The notes under the pieces were generated by a model that ran no database searches, was not told the origin of the DNA, and saw only the letters and a list, made by a program, of their open reading frames with translations. This document shows, piece after piece, positions 1 to 8,524 of a DNA stretch of 12,415 nucleotides. The position numbers were made by a program, and so were the translations under genes. This stretch comes from Clostridiales bacterium. Its GTDB lineage: Bacteria; Bacillota; Clostridia; Oscillospirales; Acutalibacteraceae. The stretch is from positions 1 to 12,415 of the forward strand of contig JAJQGZ010000007.1 in assembly GCA_021200075.1 (NCBI GenBank), given 5' to 3'. Every line of letters begins with the position of its first letter. Position 1 is the stretch's first letter.

Positions 1-1
1 G

Positions 2-58
2 GACTCTATTAAACTTTTACACGGAAGTGTTCAACTTGCACTTGCAATTTTCGATTAA
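2..58 (+). CDS. C-terminal tail of an upstream gene (partial)
   Basis: Reading from base 2, an open frame of 18 residues runs from the window edge to a TAA at 56-58; it ends in LAIFD and has mixed, protein-like composition. A rho-independent terminator follows 25 bases later, as expected after the last gene of a plus-strand unit. Too little is present to name a family. The other plus frame open at the edge ends close by (TAA at 60-62), so the choice of frame is an inference from composition. Confidence 0.3.
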   Translation, partial: DSIKLLHGSVQLALAIFD

Positions 59-82
59 TTAATAATCGGCAAAAACTTATAT

Positions 83-115
83 AGGAGCTGTTTTGCAAAA
101 AACAGCTCCTTTTTT
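83..115 (+). terminator. Rho-independent terminator
   Basis: A perfect 10-bp stem (AGGAGCTGTT at 83-92 pairing with AACAGCTCCT at 101-110) with an 8-base loop is followed directly by TTTTT. It faces the plus strand and closes the gene that enters from the left edge, insulating the small gene at 219. Confidence 0.85.
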
Positions 116-161
116 AATACGGAATGTTCTATTGATATGAACGCTTTTGCAAACACGGGTA

Positions 162-188
162 ACACCTTCTTTTTTTATACATAGGATA
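162..188 (+). promoter_or_regulatory. Possible sporulation (sigma-K/E-type) promoter
   Basis: CATAGGATA at 180-188 fits the CATAnnnTA -10 element used by mother-cell sporulation sigma factors. An AC-containing -35-like patch (aACa, 161-164) lies about 15 bases upstream, near the usual 16-17. No TTGACA/TATAAT pair is visible between the terminator at 83-115 and the start at 219. The element is short, so this rests mainly on agreement with the type of gene that follows. Confidence 0.35.
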
Positions 189-218
189 TTGTAGAAAAGG
201 GAAAGGGGGGTTGCGATT

Positions 219-347
219 ATGGGTTGTGGATGCAATGGCTGCAACGGTTCTTCTTGGATAATCATTCTCATCATCATACTCTTGCTTTGCGGCGGTTTCG
301 GTAACGGCTGCGGATGCGGTAACAACGATTGCGGCTGCGGCTGCTAA
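219..347 (+). CDS. 42-aa Cys/Gly-rich single-pass membrane protein
   Basis: A 43-codon frame starts at ATG 219 behind an excellent ribosome site (AAAGGGGGG, 202-210) and ends TAA 345-347. The protein has three parts: a Cys/Gly/Asn-rich head (residues 1-12, starting MGCGCNGCNG), a hydrophobic helix (about 13-24, Trp then Ile/Leu), and a Gly/Cys/Asn tail ending CGCGC. Nine of 42 residues are cysteine. The plan resembles the very small Gly-rich YjcZ-type sporulation proteins and Cys-rich spore-surface peptides of Firmicutes, but cysteine replaces aromatic residues here, so homology is not claimed. The head and tail could bind metal or form disulfide crosslinks. A sporulation-type -10 element lies upstream and a hairpin follows the stop. 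It is shorter than usual gene-calling cut-offs and is easily missed. Confidence 0.8.
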   Translation: MGCGCNGCNGSSWIIILIIILLLCGGFGNGCGCGNNDCGCGC

Positions 348-358
348 TCAGAATTAAC

Positions 359-394
359 GGCAGGGAAATCTTAGTCAATACGACTTTCCCTGCC
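359..394 (+). terminator. Hairpin after the small Cys-rich gene
   Basis: GGCAGGGAAA (359-368) pairs perfectly with TTTCCCTGCC (385-394) around a 16-base loop, 11 bases after the stop at 347. There is no T-run behind it, so it may be a weak terminator or a 3'-end stabiliser rather than a classical terminator. Confidence 0.5.
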
Positions 395-408
395 GAAGCT
401 TCCGCAAT

Positions 409-440
409 AAAAGGGGCTGTCTCGGATGAGACAACCCCTT
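409..440 (-). terminator. Terminator of the sulfotransferase gene
   Basis: A stem of two blocks (AAGGGG/CCCCTT and TGTCTC/GAGACA, 411-440, one C/A mismatch) with a GGAT loop sits 15 bases past the stop of the minus-strand gene ending at 456. Read on the minus strand the stem is followed by TTATT, a proper T-tract. On the plus strand GTTTAT follows, so it could stop both directions weakly. Confidence 0.7.
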
Positions 441-455
441 GTTTATATTCATATA

Positions 456-2103
456 TTATTTGAACCAGAAGCCGGAATAATCATACCTGAACACTCTGTA
501 CCACCACTGATCGCCCGATCCGTTAAGAGTTTGTATCAGCTCGCCGTTGCTGTCATACTCGGCGGCGGTAAATGAAAATCCGCTGTCTGCAAGGATATTT
601 CCGTTATCCATAAGCTGAGTTGCACTGACATATGCCGAATAAGCAACCGCTATTGAATTTGCAAGTTCAAAAGTGCCCTCGTTTTCATCTACAAGATAGA
701 CATATACATAGGATTCGGCATCATCTTCTTCTACATTATGGTATGTGCCGTAATAATTTTCATCCTGAGTATAATCATAATCTCTGCTGCTGCACTTGGT
801 GAAATTATTGTTATACATATACAGATAACACTGACCGTCCTCAAGGCTGTCGTCTTTTACAACTTCAACACAGTGCTGACCTGCCTGGAGTGAAAATTCG
901 CCTACCTGCTCAAGAAGCAAATCCTCATATCCCGTTCCGTCCCAGAAAATGTCCGAGCTTATAGTCCAAGCGACTGTAGGATTATCATAGATATTATCAA
1001 CTCTCATTATTGTTGAAGTTTCCCTTGCGCTCAAAATAAGCGAATCATCGTCAACAAGTGAAAGAGTATTGAGATGCATCCAATCGAGAGCGTCGTCCTC
1101 GGGATAATCAAGAGTTGCGAGATAATCGGCAAAAAGTTCCCTCAAGTCGATAATTTGAGTAACCTCGCCGGTTTCCATATCAAGACTGAGAACTCTGTCC
1201 TGCTCGGTATCGTCCTCGTATTCAGTGCCGAGAAGAAGCGTATTGCCCTGAGTGCCGAAAATATAATCGTGGTGAAGTCTGTAATCGCCGAGGTCGTAAA
1301 TTTCAACAATTCTGCCGGTTGCATCCATTCCGACATAATCCTTTGCCGAAGCGGAATAGTACATTATTCCGTCCTCAAACAACATTCTGTGACCTCTGTA
1401 GCTTATGAGCGGAATTTCACTGCGGCAAACGCCGTCGTTATCATATATATAAATGTATCTGTATGTGGCATCCTCGTCTACGCCCTCGTCCATATCCTGA
1501 TCGTTGCCGAGTATGGTATAAAGACCGTCGCTGAGCTCCTGAGTACTTGTACCCTCGGTAACTTCAAGCTGAATATACTCATCCTGATTTTGAATTTCAG
1601 GTGCGTCGTATGTCCACTGCGTAGTTTCGGTATTGCCGTCCTCGTCGGTCGCAGTAAGAGTTATGGTATTGGTATTTCCGCCTACAAGACCGATAAGCTG
1701 ATACTCGTGCTCGGTTGCATATCCGCCCCGAAGTGGTATAGCTGAAATCGCCGTAGCCATCCGCCGTTATCGAATATGATATTTCGACCTCGGTGTCCAT
1801 GTTGAAATAAATATAAAGGCTCGTTGTGTTGGTGCGGTACGGGTTTGCGATAATAAGTGGAGAAGCAAAGGTGTACTCATCACTTTTAAGCTCTTCAATC
1901 TGATTGTAAATATCGTCCTGAAAATCCAGTGTGTAAATTGTACTTACCGCTTCCTCATCGCTGATGGAAAGTATGTTTGCCTCCTCAATTAAATTGTCAA
2001 TTTTTCCGCTGTCCGATCCGCTGCCGGAGGAACAACCGCAAAGCATAACTATCACAGCGGATAAAATTATGCACATCGGCTTCTTTAAAAACTTAATATT
2101 CAT
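456..2103 (-). pseudogene. Arylsulfate sulfotransferase (ASST-type) lipoprotein, frameshifted
   Basis: Reading through one base error gives a 548-residue PAPS-independent aryl sulfotransferase, which moves sulfate between phenolic esters at the cell surface. The start (ATG 2103, after an AAAAGG site) opens a lipoprotein signal with lipobox LCGC near residues 22-25. A beta-rich N-domain follows (residues ~90-170, HEYQLIGL motif), then the propeller with HHD (His ~277/278), WMHLNT (His ~343), SAR (Arg ~360) and GQHC (His ~410), which match in type the His/His/Arg/His active-site set of ASST enzymes. The two halves overlap in different frames at 1597-1760, and dropping one C from the CCCC run at 1726-1729 joins them as TTSGGYATEHEY. 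Nothing else is damaged, so this is probably a functional gene with a homopolymer sequencing error rather than a true pseudogene. Confidence 0.8.
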
Positions 2104-2131
2104 ACGCTATACCTTTTCCGACTGCGTAAAT

Positions 2132-2168
2132 TTAATAATCCTCGCCTCTTTGTGCAGTCAACAAAGAG
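2132..2168 (-). promoter_or_regulatory. Promoter of the sulfotransferase with overlapping inverted repeat
   Basis: On the minus strand TTGACT (2161-2156) lies 18 bases from TATTAA (2137-2132), a reasonable housekeeping promoter about 30 bases before the start at 2103. A perfect 8-bp inverted repeat (CTCTTTGT 2146-2153 / ACAAAGAG 2161-2168, 7-base spacer) is centred on the -35, where a bound repressor would block polymerase. Function is inferred from position. Confidence 0.5.
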
Positions 2169-2307
2169 TGGGGCGGTACAGCACGCTTATGTACTTTCCC
2201 ACAAAAATGCACAAGTCTGCACATTTCTTTCCTAACTTTACGATATTTTAATTAATAGGGTATGAACAATTTGTTAATGTTGGACTGTTGACTGAAAATT
2301 TACAATT

Positions 2308-2556
2308 TTATTTATTGTCAAGCAAATCGTCCCAGCTGCAATTTAACGCTTCCCGAATATCGGCAAGTAAATTTATATTGCAGGAATGATTATTTTCTAT
2401 CGAAGAGACGGCATAGCGGTCAACATCACAGCCGAGCAAATTCAACTTAGCGAGCAAATCAGACTGGCTCATACTTCGCTTTTTGCGCTCTTTTACGATA
2501 TTTCTTCCTATGTATGGTCTTATAACATTCTTAGTTTGATACTTGATTTTCCCCAT
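2308..2556 (-). CDS. Small XRE-family HTH repressor
   Basis: An 82-residue protein that is almost entirely one Cro/C1-type helix-turn-helix domain: RNIVKERKKRSMSQSDLLAKL (about 18-38) forms helices 1-2, and a recognition-helix stretch ending in SSIEN (about 50-55) precedes a C-terminal helix with LADIREALNCSWDDLL. The start ATG (2556) has an AAAGGAAG ribosome site. There is no ligand or peptidase domain, so it most likely acts as a dimeric DNA-binding repressor. It is divergent from the LRR gene at 2697, whose promoter and a perfect inverted repeat lie in the 140-base gap, so control of that gene and of itself is plausible but unproven. No clear terminator is visible after the stop; the 204 bases down to 2103 hold only the sulfotransferase promoter. 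Confidence 0.85.
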   Translation of the reverse strand: MGKIKYQTKNVIRPYIGRNIVKERKKRSMSQSDLLAKLNLLGCDVDRYAVSSIENNHSCNINLLADIREALNCSWDDLLDNK

Positions 2557-2597
2557 AACAAAATTCTTCCTTTACTCTCAAGAAGCTTAAAACTTTA

Positions 2598-2626
2598 TTG
2601 ACATTTGAATTTCATTATGCTACAAT
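2598..2626 (+). promoter_or_regulatory. Sigma-A promoter of the LRR protein gene
   Basis: TTGACA (2598-2603) and TACAAT (2621-2626) are separated by exactly 17 bases, close to an ideal vegetative promoter. It points toward the gene at 2697, with a predicted start of transcription near 2633. Confidence 0.85.
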
Positions 2627-2634
2627 CTAAATGT

Positions 2635-2662
2635 GATTATGTGGGCAAATACCCACATAATC
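2635..2662 (+). repeat. Perfect inverted repeat at the start of the LRR mRNA
   Basis: GATTATGTGGG (2635-2645) is exactly complementary to CCCACATAATC (2652-2662) with a 6-base loop. It begins within a few bases of the predicted transcription start. It has no T-tract, so it is not a terminator; it is either an operator (candidate ligand: the adjacent XRE protein) or a 5'-terminal stem-loop that stabilises the mRNA. Confidence 0.7.
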
Positions 2663-2696
2663 AAGAGTTTACAATTTGTAAAGGAGATTTTTTATT

Positions 2697-4126
2697 ATGA
2701 AAAAGTTTGTAAGTTTGTTAATGTCAATCGTTATGCTTTTGAGCATAACCGCAGGGCTTGACCTCACCGCTTTTGTAGATACTTACACAAGCGGGGATTA
2801 CGAATATACCGTTCTTGACGACAGTACGGCTGAAATTACCGATTACACCGGTTCAGCGGCAGAATTAACAATTCCGTCTGCTATTGACGGATATACCGTA
2901 ACAACTATAGGTTGTTCTGCGTTTTATGATTGCACAAGTTTAACAAGTATAACAATTCCTGAGAGTGTGACGAATATAGAAGCTGATTTCACTTATTGCT
3001 CAAGTTTAATAGAAATAACTGTATCATCAGATAATTTGTATTACTCATCCGACAACGGAGTATTGTTTGATAAGGATAAAACAGAACTTATTTGTTATCC
3101 TGCCGGCAAAACAGAAGTCTCTTACACAATATTGAACAGTGTAACGATTATCGACGATTGCTCGTTTTCTAATTGTACGAATTTAAATAATATTACAAAT
3201 ATTACAATTTCTAATAATGTAATTTCTATAGGGTATAGTGCATTTTGTAATTGTACAAACTTAACAAATATAACAATTTCTGACAGCGCTACAAGTATAG
3301 GCGAATGGGTATTTTATAATTGTACAAGTTTAGAAAGCATAATAATTTCTGACAGCGTTACAAGTATAGGAAGTGTTGCATTCGCCTCCTGTATAGGATT
3401 GACAAGTATAATAATCCCCGACAGTGTAACATATATAGGCGATTATTCATTCAGTAATTGCACAAATTTGACAAACATAACAATCGGCAGAAATGTAACA
3501 AATATAGACTGTGGTACACTTAGAGATTGTACAAGTTTAACTGATGTGTATTACAGCGGTAGCGAAAGCGAATGGAACAACATTACTATTGAAGAATATG
3601 AAGGACTTAATGACAACTTGTTAAACACAACAATTCACTATAATTATTCACCTTCAACCGATAATAATCCCGATTCGTCTTCACAGGGTGGCAATACGAC
3701 AACAAGCAGCACAAACGAAGCTCCTTCAAGCTCTGTAACCATTACACCGAGTGCAGTTATTCCTGCTACCGTCAGTACCGCTGAAAATACACCCACTTCA
3801 TCAAAAAAATGCAACATCAACATCTACTGCCAACCTCAAAAAGACTAAAATCAAAAAGTTCAAAAAGGCAAAGAAGAGTGTTAAAGTCACTTGGAAAAAG
3901 GTGCCGGGTGTCACCGGCTATCAAGTACAGGTTGTCACAAACAAAAAATTTACCAAAAACAAAAAAAGACCGTCACCGTAAAGGGTGCAAGCAAGACTTC
4001 AAAAAACCATAAAAGGTTTAAAATCAAAGAAAAACCTACTATGTCCGTGTCCGCACATACAAAACCGTAAACGGCAAAAAGGTTTACTCCAAATGGTCAA
4101 CCGTTAAAAAGGTTACAACCAAATAA
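2697..4126 (+). pseudogene. Secreted BspA-like LRR_5 protein with C-terminal Fn3 domain, multiply frameshifted
   Basis: The first frame (2697-3848) encodes a signal peptide (residues 1-~26), about eight LRR_5/BspA-type leucine-rich repeats (~45-300; recurring C-T-x-L-x-x-I-x-I-x-x-x-V-x-x-I-G pattern) and a Ser/Thr-rich linker (~320-370). A fibronectin-III-like domain continues in other frames: KKFKKAKKSVKVTWKKVPG, then a GYQVQV strand, VTVKGASKTSK, TYYVRVRTYK and a final VTTK with TAA 4124-4126. Joining them needs length changes at four A-runs: 3803-3809, 3961-3967, 4001-4006 and 4030-4034, giving 475 residues. Such proteins are exported by gut Firmicutes and bind host or microbial surfaces; no LPxTG or dockerin is seen here. 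The start has an AAAGGAG site (2680-2686). Every break is in poly-A and the sequence between them is fully conserved, so sequencing error is likelier than decay; slippage-based variation remains possible. Confidence 0.8.
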
Positions 4127-4133
4127 AGCAAAG

Positions 4134-4176
4134 AAAAAAACTCCCTGAGTTTCAAATGAAATTCAGAGAGCTTTTT
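4134..4176. terminator. Bidirectional terminator between convergent genes
   Basis: An imperfect stem at 4141-4170 (CTC/GAG, CTGA/TCAG, TTTCA/TGAAA, AA loop) has A7 before it and CTTTTT after it. It therefore ends the LRR gene on the plus strand and the three-gene GH51 operon on the minus strand. Confidence 0.85.
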
Positions 4177-4188
4177 AATTAGTATTGT

Positions 4189-5093
4189 TTACAATTCAAT
4201 CTGCGAATACACTCCGTAGTGGTCGGAGACATAGCCGTTTGAAAGGTCGTCGAGAACCTGATAATTCGACGACGATGTGCTTGTAAAAATAAAATCAATC
4301 GGCTGCTGTTCGTCCTCGATATTGCCCCAATCGGTATAGGCACTTTCCCTAAGAGCAGTTTCACCGTCGGAGGTATAAAATGAATCCGTATAGCTTTGAG
4401 CAATCAGGTTATATGCGTCGCTGTCGGCAGTGGTGTTGAAATCCCCTGTCAGAACAAGCGGTATTGAACCGTATTCGTCCTCAAGCTCCCGGGCGTGATC
4501 CATAATTACCTGAGCGCCGAACACCCTTGCTTCCTCGGAAGCGTTATCGAGATGAATGTTCATATGAATATAGCTGTCGCCGGTTTCCCTGTTTTGCAAA
4601 ACGACATAGGTGCATATTCTGTAACAGCCCGCTCCCTCGTACTTGCTTTCCTCCTCCGGAGTTTCCGAAAGCCAGAATGTTCCTTTGTCGATACAGTAAT
4701 ACTTATCCGCAAGCCAGAAAACGGCGTTCATCTCGCTTTTCTTTTCGCTGTCGTCTCCCCCACGAACAACTCCGTAGGAATCGTAATCGCTCATTAAATC
4801 CCCCAGCTTTTCAAACCAGGAAGAGTTCGTCTCCTGCGTGCCGATTGAATCAGGGTGAACATCGTTCATATATTGAGCAAACCTCTTGACCCTCGCCGAG
4901 GACGATGTACCGTCCGTAAGACTTCCCCACGGAGCGGCGCAGTTAAACGATACTATCGCAGCTTCGGAATCCGTTGCGGTATTGTCAAAGCTGTATGCCT
5001 GAAGCTTTGAACAGGAGGAAAAAGAGTGCAAACCGTCACCGCACACAAGACGACGGAAAATAATCTTTTAGTATACTTTTTCATATTTTTCAT
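4189..5093 (-). pseudogene. Secreted EEP-family (endonuclease/exonuclease/phosphatase) hydrolase, one frameshift
   Basis: A Mg-dependent phosphodiesterase-fold enzyme of about 301 residues. Core motifs are present in order: SFNC (Asn ~51), GTQE (Glu ~88), YRICTYV (Arg ~159), HMNIHLD (His ~181), LTGDFN (Asp ~218, Asn ~220), PIDFIF (Asp ~267) and VSDHYGV (Asp ~291, His ~292); the catalytic set looks complete. The true start is ATG 5093, giving a basic-hydrophobic export signal (MKNMKKYTKRLF..., then LFSSC as a weak lipobox). The signal joins the body only if the A-run at 5019-5023 has one more base, so the frame is broken there. The start lies one base after the dehydrogenase stop (TGA-T-ATG) with an AGGGTGA site inside that gene, showing translational coupling. 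The substrate (nucleic acid, lipid headgroup or sugar phosphate) cannot be told from sequence. Confidence 0.8.
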
Positions 5094-5094
5094 A

Positions 5095-6063
5095 TCAGTT
5101 CACCCTGTTTGTCAACGGCTGATTGTTGGCATAATTTGTGATATTTTCATAAATTTTTTTGTATATTTTTTCAACCGTAAGATTGGTTATCCCTGCAATA
5201 TGAGGAGTGAGAACAAGCTTATCCTTAATTCTTTCATCAAGCAGGATATTGATCTTTGCAACAGGCTCGGGAGATATGACATCAAGACCCGCTCCGGCAA
5301 TTTTATTCTCCAGCAAAGCATTCAGCAAAGCGGAATTATCCACAAGGTCTCCTCTTGAAGTATTAATAAGATAAGCGTCCGGCTTCATCTTGCCGAGGAA
5401 ATCGGAATTAACCATTCCCCTTGTATCGTCAGTTACGGCAATATGAAGAGATACAAAATCAGACTGAGCAAGGAGCGTATCCATATCCGCATAGCTGACA
5501 TTATACTTTTCTTCAAGTTCGGCATACCTCGTCCTGTTGGTGTAGATAATTCTTGCGCCGAGTGCGTTTGCAAATTTTGTCGTAGCCTTTGCAATATCGC
5601 CGAAGCCGACAAGACCGACAGTGCATCGGCTCAACTCCTTAATCACGCCGAAAGAAGCCTGCTTAACCTCAATCTGCCTGCCGTCGTACACACATTGGTG
5701 ACCAGTGATAATTGATTTTAAACAGCCGAGCATAAGAAGCAGTGCGTCCTCGGCAACCGCCGTGTCGTTTGCCCCTTTGTTATTGCATATTGCAATCCCT
5801 CGTTCATTGCATTTTTTCAAGGTCAACACCCTGATAACCGACGCCCTCTGATTGTATGAACCTCAGATTTTCAAGGCAGTCAATCATCTTCTTATCAACA
5901 ACCGCCATTGCATCGGCTATCAGTATCTCGGTGTCCTTAGCCTCTTTCATAAGCCGTTCGGGTTCGCTGAGCATAAAGAACCTTACATTATGCTCCCTTA
6001 ACTGAGGAATATGCTTATATATTGAATCAAGTGATGTTACATTGGAAAAAATGTTATATTCAT
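5095..6063 (-). pseudogene. D-isomer-specific 2-hydroxyacid dehydrogenase, two frameshifts
   Basis: With two base-length corrections this is a normal 322-residue NAD-dependent 2-hydroxyacid dehydrogenase, interconverting a 2-keto acid and a D-2-hydroxyacid in the cytoplasm. Visible are the N-terminal catalytic subdomain (SEGVGYQGVDLEK, ~80-92), the Rossmann motif VGFGDIA (~152-158), the catalytic Arg in NTSRGDLVD (~237), Glu in ISPEP (~266) and His in LTPHIAG (~288). The longest clean frame starts only at 5829 because the T-run at 5812-5817 is one too long; further upstream the A-run at 6046-6051 is one too short, separating the ATG at 6063 (MNITFF) from SNVTSLDSIYKHIPQ. The start is 8 bases after the GH51 stop. 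The subtype (lactate, glycerate or phosphoglycerate) is undecided. Confidence 0.82.
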
Positions 6064-6071
6064 TGCGGCTT

Positions 6072-8465
6072 TTATTCCTCGTTATTTTTCTTCTTTGCTT
6101 TCTTGTTCTTTATCAGGAGCACAATACCCGTAACGGCGGCGATCATCACAATTCCGCCGGCAATACCGCAGGGCACTCCGATTTTAACAGCGTCCGGCAG
6201 ATAAGTAGATGTGTCCGCCATAGTTGAAATATTATCGGGCAAAGTATAGAGCGTACCGCCTTCGTTATCGCCGTACGCAACATGAAGCACTGTTACATCG
6301 TATTTGCCCATATCTACGCTTACGCTTTCTCCTGCGGTCAAATCCATTTCGGTCGGATAAGTGGTAAGCTCGCCTATCTCATTGCAGGCGGATTGATAAT
6401 TTGCGCTTATTGACTGAGAAGAAATCCTGTTGATTGAACCGAAATCAGAAAGATTTACATTAACCGACTGTGCGCTACCCGTAGTGTTTACAAGCTTTAT
6501 GTACAGAGTCTGCGAATCCTCGTCAACAGTTACGGATTCATATATTCCGTCCTCAATTGTTTTGCCGTTGTCAAATGTGGATTTAACATAAGTTGAGCCG
6601 TAATTGTTGGAATAAAGCATTTGGACATAGTAGCTCGGTGTCAGCACTACCTCCTGGGAATCGAACCAAATCAGGTTCACCGTCCAGCACTGTGCGTTGA
6701 CCTTGGCAAAGGTCGGTGCATGTGACGCCATTTCAACAACATCGCCGTTTCGCTCAATACCGGTCAGATAGCTTGCTTCCTCAACAGCTTCAAGCATATT
6801 TGATTTTGTCTGTATAGTTCCGACGCCTTTTGCTGTAGCCGCATATTCCCCTACAAATACATGGGCACTGTCACGGTCAAAGCTGTCGTATCTGTCGTTA
6901 TTGTCAAAGAGATAGCCGTCGCCGGTGTAATAATGCTCGTCAACAATTGTATCGCTGTAGTCCTCGCTTATCCACTCCCAGTTTTCGTCATAAGCGTCGC
7001 CCCCAAGCCATGTGCCGCTTGATGAGATTATCGTAATATCGGGATAAACCGCCTTAACCTCTTCATAAAGAGCCTTAAAATTACGCTCGTATATCTCTCC
7101 CCAGTTTTCGTTGCCGAGTCCCAAATATTTGAGGTTGAACGGTTCCTCGCTTCCGTTAGCGGCTCGCATTGCTCCCCAATAGGTAGTTTCGGCGTCGCCG
7201 TTTGCATATTCTATCAAATCGAGAATATCCTGAACATAAGCGTCCCATTCATCGGTTCCGGGTCTGAGCGCTATGGTGTCATGATAATCCTCAAAATCAT
7301 CCCTTGAATTGATATTCAAGCCCTCGATATAGCTTGTATATTCGTCTCTGCCCTCGGTGTTGTCCTCAGCATAGCCCTTTGTATCCGTAAGATATGTCTC
7401 CCATTCATCATCGGTCATATCAGCCTTATCGAGAGCGGTAACATAATCATCATAGGAGCATCTGCCCTGGCAAGTTAAGCCGACATTGAGTATCGGCAGA
7501 GGCTCGGCGTCAAGGTCTGCGCAAAGCTGGAAATACTCGTGATAGCCCATCGCCATTGTATTTATGTAATCCCGTCCGGAATCGTCCCTCCACAGGTTAT
7601 AAAACTGCACTCTTTCCTCAAGCGGGCCTATTGTCTCTTTCCAGTCATAGAGATTTTCAAGGCTGTCGCCCTCGGCAAGGCATCCGCCGGGAAAACGGAT
7701 AAATGACGGGCTGAGCTGTTCAAGAGCCTCGTAAAGATCGCTACGCAGTGTGGTATATTTCCATTCATCGGTGCCGTAGCCGTAACTGTCTGTCGGAACA
7801 AGAGTGACAAAATCGAGATAAAAAGTACCGCTTCCGTTGATGTCAAAGGCAAGTCCGCCGTCCTCGGTAGCAACTGAGGAAAGCGTGGTTTCTATTTCCG
7901 TCCAAATACCGTTTGTGTTCGATATATCGAGAGTAGTGACATTTTGTGAATTGCTGCCGGAATCAAGATAAACGCTTATCTCGCCGTCAAAGCTTTCGTT
8001 CATAATATAACAGGAAAATGCGTAATCCGCACCCTCTTTAAATCCCATATCCGGCGTCTGAGCTTTTTCCTCATCACGGTCGTAAGATTTATACTCGTAC
8101 ATTTCCGTGTATCCCGTGTTTAAAAGCGTTCCCTCGCCCGACGCAGTAATGCTTGCATAGGTTGGGTTATTATCGTTGAGCGGATTATCCGTCGCCGTTT
8201 CAAGCTCTATATTGTCAGCACTCCACGCAGTTGTGTTGTTAAATTCATACTCAAACGAATCATTGTTGACAAGGTTTGACACAAGTCCCCCGTCGCACGC
8301 ATATGAAATATCCTCGATAAAAGTACCGTACAAATTGCTTGATATTTCATAGTTTTCGTCTGTTGCCGAAACATTGAGCGTAACCGTATCGTCCGCATAA
8401 ACCGGAACTGCGATTGAACAAATCACAAGCATTACGCTCAAAAAAGCGGAAATAAATCGTTTCAT
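6072..8465 (-). CDS. Membrane-anchored GH51 alpha-L-arabinofuranosidase
   Basis: A 797-residue retaining glycosidase that removes arabinofuranosyl side chains from arabinoxylan or arabinan outside the cell. Order: signal peptide (1-~25, VYADD end), the GH51 opening GTFIEDISYACDGG (~47), a carbohydrate-binding CBM4/9-like insert (~75-225), FIRFPGGCLAEGD (~255-267), acid/base Glu in GLGNENWG (~453), nucleophile Glu in VFVGEYAA (~540), and the beta-sandwich C-domain. A transmembrane helix (~763-785) and a Lys-rich tail (KNKKAKKK) anchor it with the catalytic part outward. ATG 8465 is preferred over GTG 8474 because GGTGAT just before it is a good ribosome site and MKRF starts the signal peptide properly. 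It is the first gene of the operon and, unlike its neighbours, has no frameshift. An acidic stretch around 340-430, between the (beta/alpha)8 elements, is unusual in length. Confidence 0.93.
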   Translation of the reverse strand: MKRFISAFLSVMLVICSIAVPVYADDTVTLNVSATDENYEISSNLYGTFIEDISYACDGGLVSNLVNNDSFEYEFNNTTAWSADNIELETATDNPLNDNNPTYASITASGEGTLLNTGYTEMYEYKSYDRDEEKAQTPDMGFKEGADYAFSCYIMNESFDGEISVYLDSGSNSQNVTTLDISNTNGIWTEIETTLSSVATEDGGLAFDINGSGTFYLDFVTLVPTDSYGYGTDEWKYTTLRSDLYEALEQLSPSFIRFPGGCLAEGDSLENLYDWKETIGPLEERVQFYNLWRDDSGRDYINTMAMGYHEYFQLCADLDAEPLPILNVGLTCQGRCSYDDYVTALDKADMTDDEWETYLTDTKGYAEDNTEGRDEYTSYIEGLNINSRDDFEDYHDTIALRPGTDEWDAYVQDILDLIEYANGDAETTYWGAMRAANGSEEPFNLKYLGLGNENWGEIYERNFKALYEEVKAVYPDITIISSSGTWLGGDAYDENWEWISEDYSDTIVDEHYYTGDGYLFDNNDRYDSFDRDSAHVFVGEYAATAKGVGTIQTKSNMLEAVEEASYLTGIERNGDVVEMASHAPTFAKVNAQCWTVNLIWFDSQEVVLTPSYYVQMLYSNNYGSTYVKSTFDNGKTIEDGIYESVTVDEDSQTLYIKLVNTTGSAQSVNVNLSDFGSINRISSQSISANYQSACNEIGELTTYPTEMDLTAGESVSVDMGKYDVTVLHVAYGDNEGGTLYTLPDNISTMADTSTYLPDAVKIGVPCGIAGGIVMIAAVTGIVLLIKNKKAKKKNNEE

Positions 8466-8524
8466 AATAATCACCGTCGCCTTTCAATTTCATAACAGCT
8501 CATTCGCTGTCAATCTCTTTTTCT

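Noticed and set aside
77..325. 82-residue minus-strand frame
   Set aside because: It lies antisense to the Cys-rich gene and across a terminator; Pro/Gln-rich low-complexity shadow.
1074..1745. 223-residue plus-strand frame
   Set aside because: It is opposite the sulfotransferase, whose family motifs and ribosome site fix the coding strand; it has no ribosome site or motif.
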